This document shows, piece by piece, positions 9,831 through 18,748 of a stretch of DNA of 64,000 nucleotides. The first letter of the stretch is position 1. Each line of letters starts with the position of its first letter. The stretch comes from CAYLXX01 sp964484325 (GTDB lineage Bacteria > Patescibacteriota > Microgenomatia > UBA1406 > GWC2-37-13), in assembly GCA_964484325.1 (NCBI GenBank), contig CAZAEE010000004.1, positions 16,043 through 80,042 on the forward strand, given 5' to 3'. The position numbers and the translations under genes are program-made. Below the pieces are notes generated by a model. The model had not been told where the DNA came from and made no database searches. It saw only the letters and a list, made by a program, of their open reading frames with translations.

Positions 9831-11207
9831 ATGAAACGCAACCAGATCATATTTCTTATTTTACTGGCTATTGTCTTTATTGTATTCGCCTTTTTTCGAT
9901 TCTATAACTTGCCGATGCGGATCATCTTCGACTGGGACCAGGAACAGTTCACTACCCAGGTTAGGGACATTATAGCAAATCACAAGTTTACTCTTATCGG
10001 CCCGCGAGTCGTTGGACCGGAAGGCTTTTTTCTGGCTCCCTACCTTACATACTTGATAATACCGTTCTTTTTATTCACAAAACTTCACCCCATAGCACTT
10101 CTCTATTTTATAGTTGTTTTTGATTGTCTTTTTTTTGCCGTTAGTTTTTTCATCTTAGCAAAACTATTTAGTAAATGGTATGCTCTTGCATTTCTGGCGT
10201 TTTGGAGCAGCGCTCCTCTTTTTATTAACTACGATATTATCCCCTGGTGGCCACTATTGATACCACTCGGCGTTCTCCTGACTTTATTTCTTTTATATAA
10301 AGTTTATTTCAATAAAAATCTGCTGTATTGGATATTACTCGGGTTAAATCTGGGTTTTTTTATGAATATGCACTTCCAATTTATCTTCATCATTATCTGG
10401 AGTCTAATTTTTATCCTAATCTCGAGCAAGAAAAAATTATTACTGAAACCAAAAAACTTATTAGGTGCTTTCGCGGCATTTTTATTGATGTTTCTACCAC
10501 TTGTTTTATTTGATCTCAGACATAACTTTCTTAATATCAAGTTATTACTAACTTTTTTTATCCCAAAACATGGTTCCAATTTCGATCCAACTAGTTGGAC
10601 GATTGTCTTAACAAACGCCCTACAGCCATTCATTTTTTTTAGATCCGTCCCTTTAGGAATAGGTCTATATATTTTATTTTTTCTAATGATTCGATATCTG
10701 TCACAAAAGAAAGAGGGATTTTATAAATACTTTTATCAAGCGACAACAGTACTCTGGATTATTGTTCCGATATTTTTCACTATATATGGCAAACGGCCCT
10801 CTGAGTATTATTTTAATTTCTTATATCCATTTATTCTTGTCGGAATCATCGATTACTTTCTAGTCCGTAATAAACCGGCTCTCTTAACCGGAATTATTAT
10901 TTTATTTATTGTAATAAATGCTCCATTTCTTCATTATCAATTAGCAACTAACCCCTATGGACTTGGTTTTAAAGATCAGGTTATCAAGAAAATTAAACAA
11001 AAAACTTCTGGGTTAAACTTCAACATCGCACTTGATACCGGGCCAAATGGTGATACTGGATTTAGATATCTAATCGATTATTATAAAATCAAGCAGTCTG
11101 GTAATTCCAAAGATCAGCAGATTATCATTCGTACTCAACCACATGACGATGGTGATCAGCGAATTGGCGGCTATGGCCTACTCTTGCCGCCAAACTTAAG
11201 AGATTAA
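9831..11207 (+). CDS. GT-C type membrane glycosyltransferase, paralogue of the gene at 168
   Basis: 458 residues from ATG 9831 and about 11 helices. I reject an upstream start at 9744 because it would add 29 polar residues lying inside the divergent gene. The first loop carries FDWDQEQFTTQVRDI (D34, D36, E38). It shares LTLIG, the HFQFIF helix motif and PLVLFDLRHNF with the protein at 168-1445, so they are paralogues. A TATAAT at 9812-9817 ends 13 nt before the start codon and is the likely promoter, giving a leader of only a few bases. Confidence 0.72.
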   Translation: MKRNQIIFLILLAIVFIVFAFFRFYNLPMRIIFDWDQEQFTTQVRDIIANHKFTLIGPRVVGPEGFFLAPYLTYLIIPFFLFTKLHPIALLYFIVVFDCLFFAVSFFILAKLFSKWYALAFLAFWSSAPLFINYDIIPWWPLLIPLGVLLTLFLLYKVYFNKNLLYWILLGLNLGFFMNMHFQFIFIIIWSLIFILISSKKKLLLKPKNLLGAFAAFLLMFLPLVLFDLRHNFLNIKLLLTFFIPKHGSNFDPTSWTIVLTNALQPFIFFRSVPLGIGLYILFFLMIRYLSQKKEGFYKYFYQATTVLWIIVPIFFTIYGKRPSEYYFNFLYPFILVGIIDYFLVRNKPALLTGIIILFIVINAPFLHYQLATNPYGLGFKDQVIKKIKQKTSGLNFNIALDTGPNGDTGFRYLIDYYKIKQSGNSKDQQIIIRTQPHDDGDQRIGGYGLLLPPNLRD

Positions 11208-11263
11208 CATACATCTATTGTGATCTAATTCATTGACTATAATAAGGATATACCAATTAAGTT

Positions 11264-12040
11264 ATGCATATGAATAACAAGTTAACTGTAATACTGTACA
11301 CACACAACAATGAATCAGATATTAGTGAACTACTTAAGCCTTTCAAATTCATGCAAGCTAATATAATCGCAATTGACCTGCAAAGTTCAGACAGTACTGT
11401 TGCCCAATTGCAGAGTTTTCGGGTAAAAATTTACTCATATCCAATCGTCAATGTCGTTGAAATGGCAAGAAACTTTGGTGTGGAAAAAGCCGAGACTGAC
11501 TGGGTATTTTTTATAGACGCAGATGAACGGATGACTCCCAAGCTCGTCCAAGAGCTCAATGATATTGTGAAAAATCCTGGTGACTATACCCATTTTAAGG
11601 TTAAACGCAAAGAGATTTTTGCAAGAAGAAAGTGGCTCGAGCACGGCGGCTGGTGGCCAAATTACATCATACGACTTATCCATAAACCATCATTTGTAGA
11701 CTGGCCAGAGACAATTCATTCCACTCCCCAGGTTAGAGGTAAGGTGGGGTATTTAAACCAACCTCTTCTTCACTACTCTCAAAATGATTGGACTGAGATT
11801 GTTGACAAAACGATTCGCTTCGAAGGAGAAGAGTCTGATCTTTTATTTGCTGCTGGGCGAATCGTCCAAACACCGACATTTTTCCGTAAATACTTCGGTG
11901 AGCTCTACCGCCGCCTTATCAGGAACAAAGGTTTTTTGGATGGTCAAATTGGTATAATTGAGAGTATCTACCAGGCATTTTCTAAAACCATCACTTATAT
12001 TTTCCTTTATGAAAAAAAGAAACAGTCTTCAAAACCGTAA
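11264..12040 (+). CDS. GT2-family glycosyltransferase, WaaE/KdtX-like
   Basis: 258 residues. The N-terminus LTVILYTHNNESDI, then IIAIDLQSSDST, ARNFGVEKAETDWVFFIDADERMTP and the downstream GGWWPNYIIRLIHK / HYSQNDWTEIVDKT motifs are the classic pattern of the WaaE/KdtX subfamily (lipooligosaccharide core beta-1,4-glucosyltransferases and many uncharacterised homologues). FIDADER holds the DXD-like metal-binding acidic residues. It is cytoplasmic. ATG 11270 is an alternative start. TATAAT at 11238-11243 lies about 20 nt upstream. The next gene overlaps its 3' end by 32 nt. Confidence 0.85.
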   Translation: MHMNNKLTVILYTHNNESDISELLKPFKFMQANIIAIDLQSSDSTVAQLQSFRVKIYSYPIVNVVEMARNFGVEKAETDWVFFIDADERMTPKLVQELNDIVKNPGDYTHFKVKRKEIFARRKWLEHGGWWPNYIIRLIHKPSFVDWPETIHSTPQVRGKVGYLNQPLLHYSQNDWTEIVDKTIRFEGEESDLLFAAGRIVQTPTFFRKYFGELYRRLIRNKGFLDGQIGIIESIYQAFSKTITYIFLYEKKKQSSKP

Positions 12041-13121
12041 AGCCGCTCTGTACGATCCGTATCTTGATACTCTTGGCGGCGGCGAGAAGCATATTTTATC
12101 AATATTGAAAGTACTTCAAGAATCAGGTTTTGAACTCCATATTTACTGGGATACTAATGTATCTGAACAAATCAAATCAAAGTTCAATCTCCAGTTTTCT
12201 TCAAATCTCATTTTTCATGAAAATATGTTTAAAACTTCTTCATCGCTGCAAAAACTGGGAGAATTAAGACAGTACGAAGCTCTTTTTTATGTCACCGACG
12301 GTAGTTATTTTTTTTCCTCGGCAAAAAACACGTTTATTTTTTGCATGGTACCTCAAAAAAATTTATACCACATGAATCCGCTCAACCGTCTCAAGTTAAA
12401 AAAAGCCAGATTTATATCTAATTCTGAGTTTACTCAAAAGTGGTTGTCGCAATGGCACGTGCAATCTGCAGTTATTTATCCCTATATAAATGACGATCTT
12501 CTGAAACTCAATCTGGTTGACTTTAAGAAAGAAAAAATTATTTTGTCGGTGGGCAGATTTTTTGGTCATCTCCATACAAAAAAACACGACGTGGCCATCA
12601 ATGCGTTTCGCAACTTAAAAAAAATGCAAAAGCAGTTTATTGACTTTCAACTTATTCTTACTGGTAGTCTCATCGAAGAAGACAAGGAATACTTTAACTC
12701 GTTGGTGTCACTTATAGGCAGCGACTCCTCAATCATATTAAAACCTAATATCTCTTACGAAAACCTTATCGAACTTTATAAAAAATCACTTTTTTATTGG
12801 CATTTTGCCGGCTACGGCGTTGATGAAAAAGTGAACCCTGAACAAGTAGAACACTTTGGCATAACGCCACTTGAGGCGATGGCTGCATACTGTATCCCTT
12901 TTTGCTTTGCTGCTGGTGGTCCTAAATACTTCATATCGAGCGGGAATAATGGGTATCTGTTTAAAAACGAGGACGAGTTACAAGCAAGCATGAAACAAAT
13001 CTTTACTGATATTACGTTGTTTGAACATATGCAAAAAACTGCTCATCAATATGTTGTTAACAACTTCAGTTACCAGAAGTTTGAAGCAAAAGTGAAAGAA
13101 GTTATCCTAAACACAATATGA
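12009..13121 (+). CDS. GT4-family glycosyltransferase (GT-B fold)
   Basis: 370 residues from ATG 12009, which lies inside the end of the preceding GT2 gene. The N-terminal domain begins AALYDPYLDTLGGGEKH with the glycine-rich loop of GT-B enzymes; the second domain holds ILSVGRFFGHLHTKKHD and the nucleotide-binding EX7E-like motif in EHFGITPLEAM. These retaining enzymes use a nucleotide-sugar donor, often GDP-mannose or UDP-glucose. The stop overlaps the next start (ATGA at 13118-13121), indicating coupling. A farther upstream TTG (11958) is unlikely because it would add residues read from coding sequence of the gene before. Confidence 0.87.
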   Translation: MKKRNSLQNRKAALYDPYLDTLGGGEKHILSILKVLQESGFELHIYWDTNVSEQIKSKFNLQFSSNLIFHENMFKTSSSLQKLGELRQYEALFYVTDGSYFFSSAKNTFIFCMVPQKNLYHMNPLNRLKLKKARFISNSEFTQKWLSQWHVQSAVIYPYINDDLLKLNLVDFKKEKIILSVGRFFGHLHTKKHDVAINAFRNLKKMQKQFIDFQLILTGSLIEEDKEYFNSLVSLIGSDSSIILKPNISYENLIELYKKSLFYWHFAGYGVDEKVNPEQVEHFGITPLEAMAAYCIPFCFAAGGPKYFISSGNNGYLFKNEDELQASMKQIFTDITLFEHMQKTAHQYVVNNFSYQKFEAKVKEVILNTI

Positions 13122-14014
13122 TTACTGTCATTATTCCAGCATTCAAAAATACAGATGAACTCGTCAATAATGTCCGTCAAAATCTCAAATATCTTAAAAA
13201 TTGCCAGATCATCATCGTCAATGACGACCCAACAAAAAGTATTGCTCAAGAAATAAAAATCTTTCCTGAGATAGAACTAATTGAAAACAAAAAAAATCTT
13301 GGCTTTGGAAAAGCAATAAATGTCGGCGTACAACATGCCAGATATCGCTACGTTATCCTTCTTAACAGTGACGTACTTCTTATGAATGACTCGTTTAAAA
13401 TAGCACTCGGTCGTTTCCGAACTGACCCCAATCTATTTGCAGTCAGTTTTGCTCAGAAAGAACATAATGGTCAGGTAGTTGGCAAAAATCGCATCTCCTT
13501 TATTAATGGAGTCGTTCAACATACACAAGCACACGATCTAACGCTTGGAATTACTGCTTGGGCAGAAGGCGGTACCTGTATGATCGATAAGGAAAAATTT
13601 GTCGTGCTTGGTGGTTTTGATAGACTGTATGCTCCATTTTATTGGGAAGATATCGATCTTTCGTATAATGCTTGGAAGTCAGGATACAAAGTTCTTTTTG
13701 ATCCAAATATTTTAGTTGAACACCATCATGAATCCACCATCGGCAAGTATTTTCAAATAAAAAAAATAAAGACTATTTCCTATCGCAACCAACTTATTTT
13801 TACCTGGAAAAACATCAGTGACAAAAATTACTGCCTCTCGCATGCACTCCATTTACCTTTGATGAAAATCTCTATGCTTGTAAAAGGTGAGGTACCATTT
13901 CTAATCGGACTTCTACAGGCATCTGGTAAAATACCCCAAATATTTGCGTCACGATTACAAGTTAAAAAACACTGGAAACTGCATGATAGAGAAATTTTTA
14001 GCCAATTTTCGTAA
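13118..14014 (+). CDS. GT2-family glycosyltransferase, rhamnosyltransferase-like
   Basis: 298 residues. MITVIIPAFKNTDELV, IIIVNDDPTKS, NLGFGKAINVG, LLNSDVLL and FYWEDIDLSYNAWKSGYKV followed by HHHEST give the full GT2 signature of the WbbL/RfbN rhamnosyltransferase type. Its ATG overlaps the TGA of the preceding GT4 gene, and the following GT39 gene begins inside its 3' end, so four genes (11264-15626) form a tight overlapping operon. Enzyme class is firm, sugar specificity is not. Confidence 0.87.
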   Translation: MITVIIPAFKNTDELVNNVRQNLKYLKNCQIIIVNDDPTKSIAQEIKIFPEIELIENKKNLGFGKAINVGVQHARYRYVILLNSDVLLMNDSFKIALGRFRTDPNLFAVSFAQKEHNGQVVGKNRISFINGVVQHTQAHDLTLGITAWAEGGTCMIDKEKFVVLGGFDRLYAPFYWEDIDLSYNAWKSGYKVLFDPNILVEHHHESTIGKYFQIKKIKTISYRNQLIFTWKNISDKNYCLSHALHLPLMKISMLVKGEVPFLIGLLQASGKIPQIFASRLQVKKHWKLHDREIFSQFS

Positions 14015-15626
14015 ACCACTCGTTCCTGCTCTTCTTGCAGTTTTTGTCCTTCTAGCACTTTTTTTACATTTAAAAAGTGGCTCGTTTCCTTGTCTTGACG
14101 CTGATGAAGCGGCATTCGGGTACAATGCGTACTCGATTTCCCAAACCGGGAAAGATGAGTATGGAACGCTATTACCGACTCGACTTAAATCTTTCGGCGA
14201 TTATAAATTACCTGCTATTACTTATTTGACCGTACCGTTTGTTAAGGTATTTGGTCTAAACGATTTTTCAACAAGAGCCGTTACTGGAATATTGGGTATT
14301 TTGTCACCAATTTTGTTCTACTTACTCGCCTGGCAGTTAACAAAAAATAAGTACATTGCTCTTATTGCGGCTTTTTTATCAAGCGTGTCTATTTGGATAC
14401 AAACAATAGCGCGCCAGGCTCATGAAGCCACAATCGCTAATGTTCTTCTGATTTTGGCAGTTGTCTTTTTTTTGAAATACGTTGAGAAGCTCCGTATCAA
14501 GGATTTTGTGATTTTCACATCCCTTTTTCTGATTGCGCTATTTTCCTATCACACAAGTAAAGGATTTGTTTTATTTTTTGGAACTGCACTCGTCACCCAT
14601 CTTATTATTAATAAAAAACACTATAACATTTCAAAAGTTGCACAACTGCTTGTTATATTTTTTGCAGCTGTTTCGATATTTGCTTTCACTGAGTTATTAA
14701 CACCTCCAAGTCGGGTGCAAAATCTTTTTTTCTTCCAAGACAAAGGTTTTACTCTCAGTATTAACGAACTTAACGGTGAACACCCTTCACGGCTACTTCA
14801 CAATAAACTGACGTACGGACTAGTTTACCTTACCAACCAATATATAAGCTATTTTTCTCCGGAATTTCTTGTGACCAAGGGCGACGACAATCCTCGTTTT
14901 GGTTATAAAGGATTAACGCCGATTACGGTAATTGAATATATCTTTCTCTTTATCGGTCTGTATTACTTGTTTAAGAACAAAGAGAAGTATCGTTATTTTA
15001 TACTTTTTCTCTTGCTAGTGAGCCCTTTAACTGCATCGCTGGCTTGGCAGGAACATGCGTTAACACGCTCCTTCCCCATGATAATCGGACTGCTTATTAT
15101 TATCTCTTATGGTGCCTGGCATTTTTTCTGCGATATTCAAAAAGACAGAATAAAGTTATATATTTTCATCGCCACTTGTTTACTTTTTCTTGCTTTTAGT
15201 TTCTCAACGTGGGATTTTTACCTGAATCATTACTTTAAACGGGCACTTGTTGTTCGTTCTTGGCAGTGTGGCTATAAAGATCTTGGTACATATATTAAAG
15301 ACAACTATAACAAGTACGACAAATTTTATATTACTCGGCAACACGGTGAACCATATATTTTTTTACTTTATTACCTGAACTATCCACCAGCAACCTATCA
15401 AGCGCAAGCGAAACTGACGCCGCCTGATAAGTATGGCTTTGGACAAGTGGAAAAGTTTGACAAATTTATTTTCTCAACTGACATGAAGCCAGATGAAAAA
15501 GGCGCCGTCATGATCGGATACCCGGATGACTTCACCAGTAAACCATATGCATTTGATCAGTCGAGAATAAAAAAAATTACCTCTGGTACTGAAGATATCT
15601 TTTGGATCTACGAAAGCGCGAAGTGA
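13983..15626 (+). CDS. GT39-family (PMT_2/ArnT-like) membrane glycosyltransferase
   Basis: 547 residues from ATG 13983, overlapping the preceding gene by 32 nt. LDADEAAFGYNAYSI (D39, D41, E42) lies in the first outward loop, followed by LKSFGDYKLPAITY, the canonical PMT_2 layout, then about 11 helices and a soluble tail of about 120 residues. It should move a sugar from a polyprenyl-phosphate carrier to a lipid or protein acceptor on the cell surface. Its last 19 bp overlap the convergent CPBP protease gene. An upstream in-frame start at 13944 would only add residues read through the GT2 gene and is rejected. Confidence 0.84.
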   Translation: MIEKFLANFRKPLVPALLAVFVLLALFLHLKSGSFPCLDADEAAFGYNAYSISQTGKDEYGTLLPTRLKSFGDYKLPAITYLTVPFVKVFGLNDFSTRAVTGILGILSPILFYLLAWQLTKNKYIALIAAFLSSVSIWIQTIARQAHEATIANVLLILAVVFFLKYVEKLRIKDFVIFTSLFLIALFSYHTSKGFVLFFGTALVTHLIINKKHYNISKVAQLLVIFFAAVSIFAFTELLTPPSRVQNLFFFQDKGFTLSINELNGEHPSRLLHNKLTYGLVYLTNQYISYFSPEFLVTKGDDNPRFGYKGLTPITVIEYIFLFIGLYYLFKNKEKYRYFILFLLLVSPLTASLAWQEHALTRSFPMIIGLLIIISYGAWHFFCDIQKDRIKLYIFIATCLLFLAFSFSTWDFYLNHYFKRALVVRSWQCGYKDLGTYIKDNYNKYDKFYITRQHGEPYIFLLYYLNYPPATYQAQAKLTPPDKYGFGQVEKFDKFIFSTDMKPDEKGAVMIGYPDDFTSKPYAFDQSRIKKITSGTEDIFWIYESAK

Positions 15627-16288
15627 AAAAAGTAAAGACTAATCGTATATAACGCATGCACAACAATAGGGACTGTTATACTTCGTGAATACAAATAAAG
15701 AATTGAAACCGAAAAACTCAACAAAAGATCTGTTGCCATGACCTCAAGCAACACTGGTCCTTTAAGCGACTCGCTTGTTAACAAAAAAGGTATATGAAGG
15801 AAAAAAAATAAGATACTTGCCCCAAGACAGGAAATTATGACATTCTTAGTTCCTTCATAGAGACGCTTAAGAATAAATCCGCGAGAAAGAATTTCTTCAG
15901 TAATACTTGTTGCAATAGCCGTAAATGTTAGAAGGAGAAACTGACCTTGAAAAATAATCATGGAAAATTTTGAGGTTAACATCTTTAAAGCATGAATTGA
16001 CCCAATGGCATTGGTTACGAAAAAAAACATGCCAATTACTCCACCAAGAAGAAGATCACGACCAAGCGTTTTTTTATTGAACTCTATCCCCTCTGCAAAC
16101 GATCTTTTTTCAACTTTTGTAATGAAATAATATATCGGCACAACAAAAACTAATGGTTTAGCAACAAATTCATCAAACCAAATTGGCAGATCGGCTTTAA
16201 AAAAATATCTATATGCACCCCAAACAAGAAGAATTACTGCCCAGATATTAAGAGCTTTTTGTAGTGGAGAAATGGGTTTTTTCTTCAT
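15608..16288 (-). CDS. CPBP-family intramembrane metalloprotease (CAAX protease/ABI type)
   Basis: 226 residues with about 6-7 helices. The catalytic EEXXXR motif is present as EEILSR (E131, E132, R136), followed by FFFLHIP with H165 and a final HALYT motif, so all three motif blocks of the Abi/CPBP family are intact. Members process prenylated or other membrane proteins in eukaryotes, and bacterial members act in bacteriocin immunity or signalling; the substrate here is unknown. Upstream a TAGAGT box lies 6 nt before the start codon, in line with the short-leader style of this genome. Confidence 0.85.
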   Translation of the reverse strand: MKKKPISPLQKALNIWAVILLVWGAYRYFFKADLPIWFDEFVAKPLVFVVPIYYFITKVEKRSFAEGIEFNKKTLGRDLLLGGVIGMFFFVTNAIGSIHALKMLTSKFSMIIFQGQFLLLTFTAIATSITEEILSRGFILKRLYEGTKNVIISCLGASILFFFLHIPFLLTSESLKGPVLLEVMATDLLLSFSVSILYLYSRSITVPIVVHALYTISLYFFHFALS

Positions 16289-16340
16289 GTTTTTACTCTA
16301 CTCTTTTTTGAATTGGGATGCAAGAGATCCTGATATAGAG

Positions 16341-17804
16341 TCACTTTGTATACTGACAAGGAAGTGGTGTTGCCGCCGGACAACCAAGACCAAAATACTG
16401 ACTGAAGAATGAATAATCAGCTTTGTCTATAAACCCATCACAGTTAAAGTCTGCACGACATTTATTTGCTTTACAATCTCTTCCTACCTCTTGTTTCAAA
16501 ATGTTGAAGTCACCTGAATCGATTGCGTTATTGCCATCAATATTTGCTTTGCACATATCAGATTGGGGACTTGGTGAAGGTATGTCAGTTGGGGTTACAC
16601 TAGGCTGATTACATACTCGACTGAGAATAAGCGTTTGGCTCGGATTAGAAGAGTTACCAACAGACCAGATAGAATTAGAGTTTAAAGCAGTTATCCCTGT
16701 TAAAATACTTGATTCACTTGGATTATTCTGGCTGGGAACGATAGCCCAGATAGATCCATTCCAGTGAAGCATGAATGTCTGGCCGTTTCCGAGAGTACGA
16801 CCACTGCCCTGTGCCCAGACATCGTCGGACCTAATCGCTTTCACTCCCAGTAAATACGTCCACTGTCGCGTGGAGTTGGGACTGGAAACAATGCTCCAAC
16901 TTTGTCCGCCCCAATGCATCGACAAAGTCAAGTTATGTTGAGAATTACTGCTGTACCCGACTGCCCAGATATCATTATCTGCACTCCCTGAAACACTTTT
17001 TAAAATGGTTGACGTTGACGGTACGTTGGGACTTGTTATCCGACTCCACTCATTCCCGTTCCAATGTAAAATAAGAGACGACAGGCCGGTATAGCCAACA
17101 GCCCAAACATCATCGGCCGTATTGGCCCAAACATCGTTTAAAACGGTAGTTTCGGGAAACTGGGGTACCGAAGGTAAGGTACTCCATGAAATTCCATTCC
17201 AATGTAAAATAAGGCTTTGGGTAGCTCCCATGTTGACACCAACTGAACCCACTGCCCATAAATCTGTGGAAGAGACACCATCGATACTTTGCAGATCATT
17301 ATATCCATTTTCATTTGGACTCGTCACGATTTCCCAATGAACACCATTCCAATGCTCAATAAGTGTGTTATAGTGGTAAATATCACTTAAATTAGATTCT
17401 CCAACCGCCCACACATTATCACTTCCCAATGCTTTTACACCATACAAAGTATCATAACTTGTTTGGATTGGACTCGAGACTACTGACCAGTTGGATCCAT
17501 TCCAATGCTTAATGAAAGTCGATCGGATAGCAGACTGAGTTGCTCCTACAGTCCAGATATCGTTGACATTAATTGCTGAAATATCATACAAATAGACACT
17601 TCCTGTATCAAAAATCTGATTATCGACAATTTCTGAATCACAAATTATTTGAGGCTGCATGGTTTTTTCTTTTGCTTGACTTGGAGTGTGGGTCGCGTCT
17701 TGCTGGATTTTATAAGATATAAGTACAACGAGAATTGAGATAATTGCCAAAAGCAGCAAAATAAAGTAAGAGACACTATTGGGAAGTTTCTTGTCGAAGC
17801 TCAT
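16341..17804 (-). CDS. Membrane-anchored extracellular seven-bladed beta-propeller with dockerin-like C-terminus
   Basis: 487 residues: a helix at about residues 12-30, a short linker, then seven repeats of about 48 residues each with an IWxVG or VWAVG strand (DIWTVG, NVWAVG, DLWAVG, DVWAVG, DIWAVG, DVWAQG, SIWSVG); six are followed by an H-W-(N/G)-G strand. Seven units predict a closed seven-bladed propeller. After a Thr/Pro linker come two EF-hand-like loops, DGNNAIDSGDF and DFNCDGFIDKADY, as in type I dockerins, with added cysteines. No enzyme motif was seen, so binding or adhesion is likelier than catalysis. The gene at 49401 shares the dockerin-like unit. Confidence 0.75.
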   Translation of the reverse strand: MSFDKKLPNSVSYFILLLLAIISILVVLISYKIQQDATHTPSQAKEKTMQPQIICDSEIVDNQIFDTGSVYLYDISAINVNDIWTVGATQSAIRSTFIKHWNGSNWSVVSSPIQTSYDTLYGVKALGSDNVWAVGESNLSDIYHYNTLIEHWNGVHWEIVTSPNENGYNDLQSIDGVSSTDLWAVGSVGVNMGATQSLILHWNGISWSTLPSVPQFPETTVLNDVWANTADDVWAVGYTGLSSLILHWNGNEWSRITSPNVPSTSTILKSVSGSADNDIWAVGYSSNSQHNLTLSMHWGGQSWSIVSSPNSTRQWTYLLGVKAIRSDDVWAQGSGRTLGNGQTFMLHWNGSIWAIVPSQNNPSESSILTGITALNSNSIWSVGNSSNPSQTLILSRVCNQPSVTPTDIPSPSPQSDMCKANIDGNNAIDSGDFNILKQEVGRDCKANKCRADFNCDGFIDKADYSFFSQYFGLGCPAATPLPCQYTK

Positions 17805-17847
17805 ACGTACTAAATCTAATGGGTTTAGAAGGAATAATCAAGTATAT

Positions 17848-18044
17848 TCACACTCCCTGAAGTAATTCGTGAATCCTACTATTGAGTTTTCGCGATAATT
17901 TATGCAGTATTTTGACGGAAGGATTCGCTTTTCCCTCTTCAATACGAGCAATGTACGATAGTTAGAGGCTAAAAATACCAACTCCTCTTGTGAGAGCTTA
18001 AGTAGCCGAACTCCGAGTCTTTTATATAATGTACTGGTTGCCAT
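17848..18044 (-). pseudogene. Frameshifted XRE-family helix-turn-helix regulator
   Basis: Reading backwards from ATG 18044, the frame gives LGVRLLKLSQEELVFLAS, the start of an XRE HTH, and then leaves the family pattern. In another frame the same strand continues with YIARIEEGKANPSVKIL and HKLSRKLNSRIHELLQGV, ending at TGA 17848-17850, which is exactly the second half of the domain. The recognition-helix region is therefore split by a frameshift, and a few residues that normally precede LSQEEL are also missing. Either a decayed regulator or a sequencing error; two separate defects favour decay. Confidence 0.65.
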
Positions 18045-18227
18045 ATTTTCCCGACGCAAAGGCTACAGGATAATAAAAAATATTACAATAGATTATAATC
18101 CACACTGTCTAAAAAAAGACTTCCAAAAGAGGTGTAAAAAATATTTGAGGTGTATAAAACGATTATTTAAATCACAATTATGGGGTAATTTAACTTAGCT
18201 AACAGACAGGTTCATGCTTCAAAATGA

Positions 18228-18233
18228 TATAAT
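18228..18233 (+). promoter_or_regulatory. -10 box placed for a leaderless transcript of the 18241 gene
   Basis: TATAAT ends 7 nt before ATG 18241, so transcription should begin on or next to the start codon. No Shine-Dalgarno sequence is present. The box lies downstream of the alternative ATG 18214 and so decides the start. Confidence 0.55.
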
Positions 18234-18240
18234 TGTCTTC

Positions 18241-18738
18241 ATGAAAAAAGAACCTAAATCACATAAAGAATATTGGATTTGGAAAAAACTGACGTTGATC
18301 ATTATTGGTATTCCAACTTTTTGGATATGCTACGTTTTACTTTTTAGCCCGTTCTTAATTAAGCTCGAGTACGAACCTATTGTGAATCAACTGCCGCATT
18401 ATGCAAACGTCCAGTCTCTTGAAACAAGATATAACACTGCCAGATTTGTCGATAATTTTGAAGGAGGCATTGTCACTTTTACTACCCAAGATAATTCTGA
18501 AACTGTGCTTAATTTTTATACAGATAAACTTCTAAAGCAAGGCTGGAAAAAGTCTGACTTTACCAATAGCTATCCAGACAACCATATTGATCCACCAAAT
18601 ATTGTAACTGTGACCGATACTTCATTTTTAGAACAAATTCAAGGAAGAACATTTAAGATACAACTGAATATTCAAGAGGAAAAGGGTCATTCAACAATAG
18701 TGAAGATGATAGTTGATGACAATCGGCTAGTTCATTGA
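18241..18738 (+). CDS. Small membrane-anchored protein of unknown function
   Basis: 165 residues from ATG 18241: a basic N-terminus, one strong hydrophobic segment (about residues 17-40), then a soluble alpha/beta domain with GGIVTFTTQDNSETVLNFY and LLKQGWKKSDF. The last pattern (a pair of molecules, fixed-length helix, then GW-K) resembles small lipoprotein-like domains, but I do not recognise the family. TATAAT at 18228-18233 ends 7 nt before ATG, which is why I prefer this start to ATG 18214, which would lie upstream of the box. It ends 10 bp from the convergent rpoD gene. Confidence 0.7.
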   Translation: MKKEPKSHKEYWIWKKLTLIIIGIPTFWICYVLLFSPFLIKLEYEPIVNQLPHYANVQSLETRYNTARFVDNFEGGIVTFTTQDNSETVLNFYTDKLLKQGWKKSDFTNSYPDNHIDPPNIVTVTDTSFLEQIQGRTFKIQLNIQEEKGHSTIVKMIVDDNRLVH

Positions 18739-18748
18739 ACTAATTACC

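Noticed and set aside
11953..11958. TATAAT inside the GT2 gene as promoter for the GT4 gene
   Set aside because: It lies 50 nt before ATG 12009 with no good -35, and the overlapping genes are better explained as one operon.
16600..17600. DNA repeats around ATTCCAATGTAAAATAAG as a mobile or regulatory repeat
   Set aside because: They are the coding trace of the propeller repeats (HWNG strand) and keep the reading frame.
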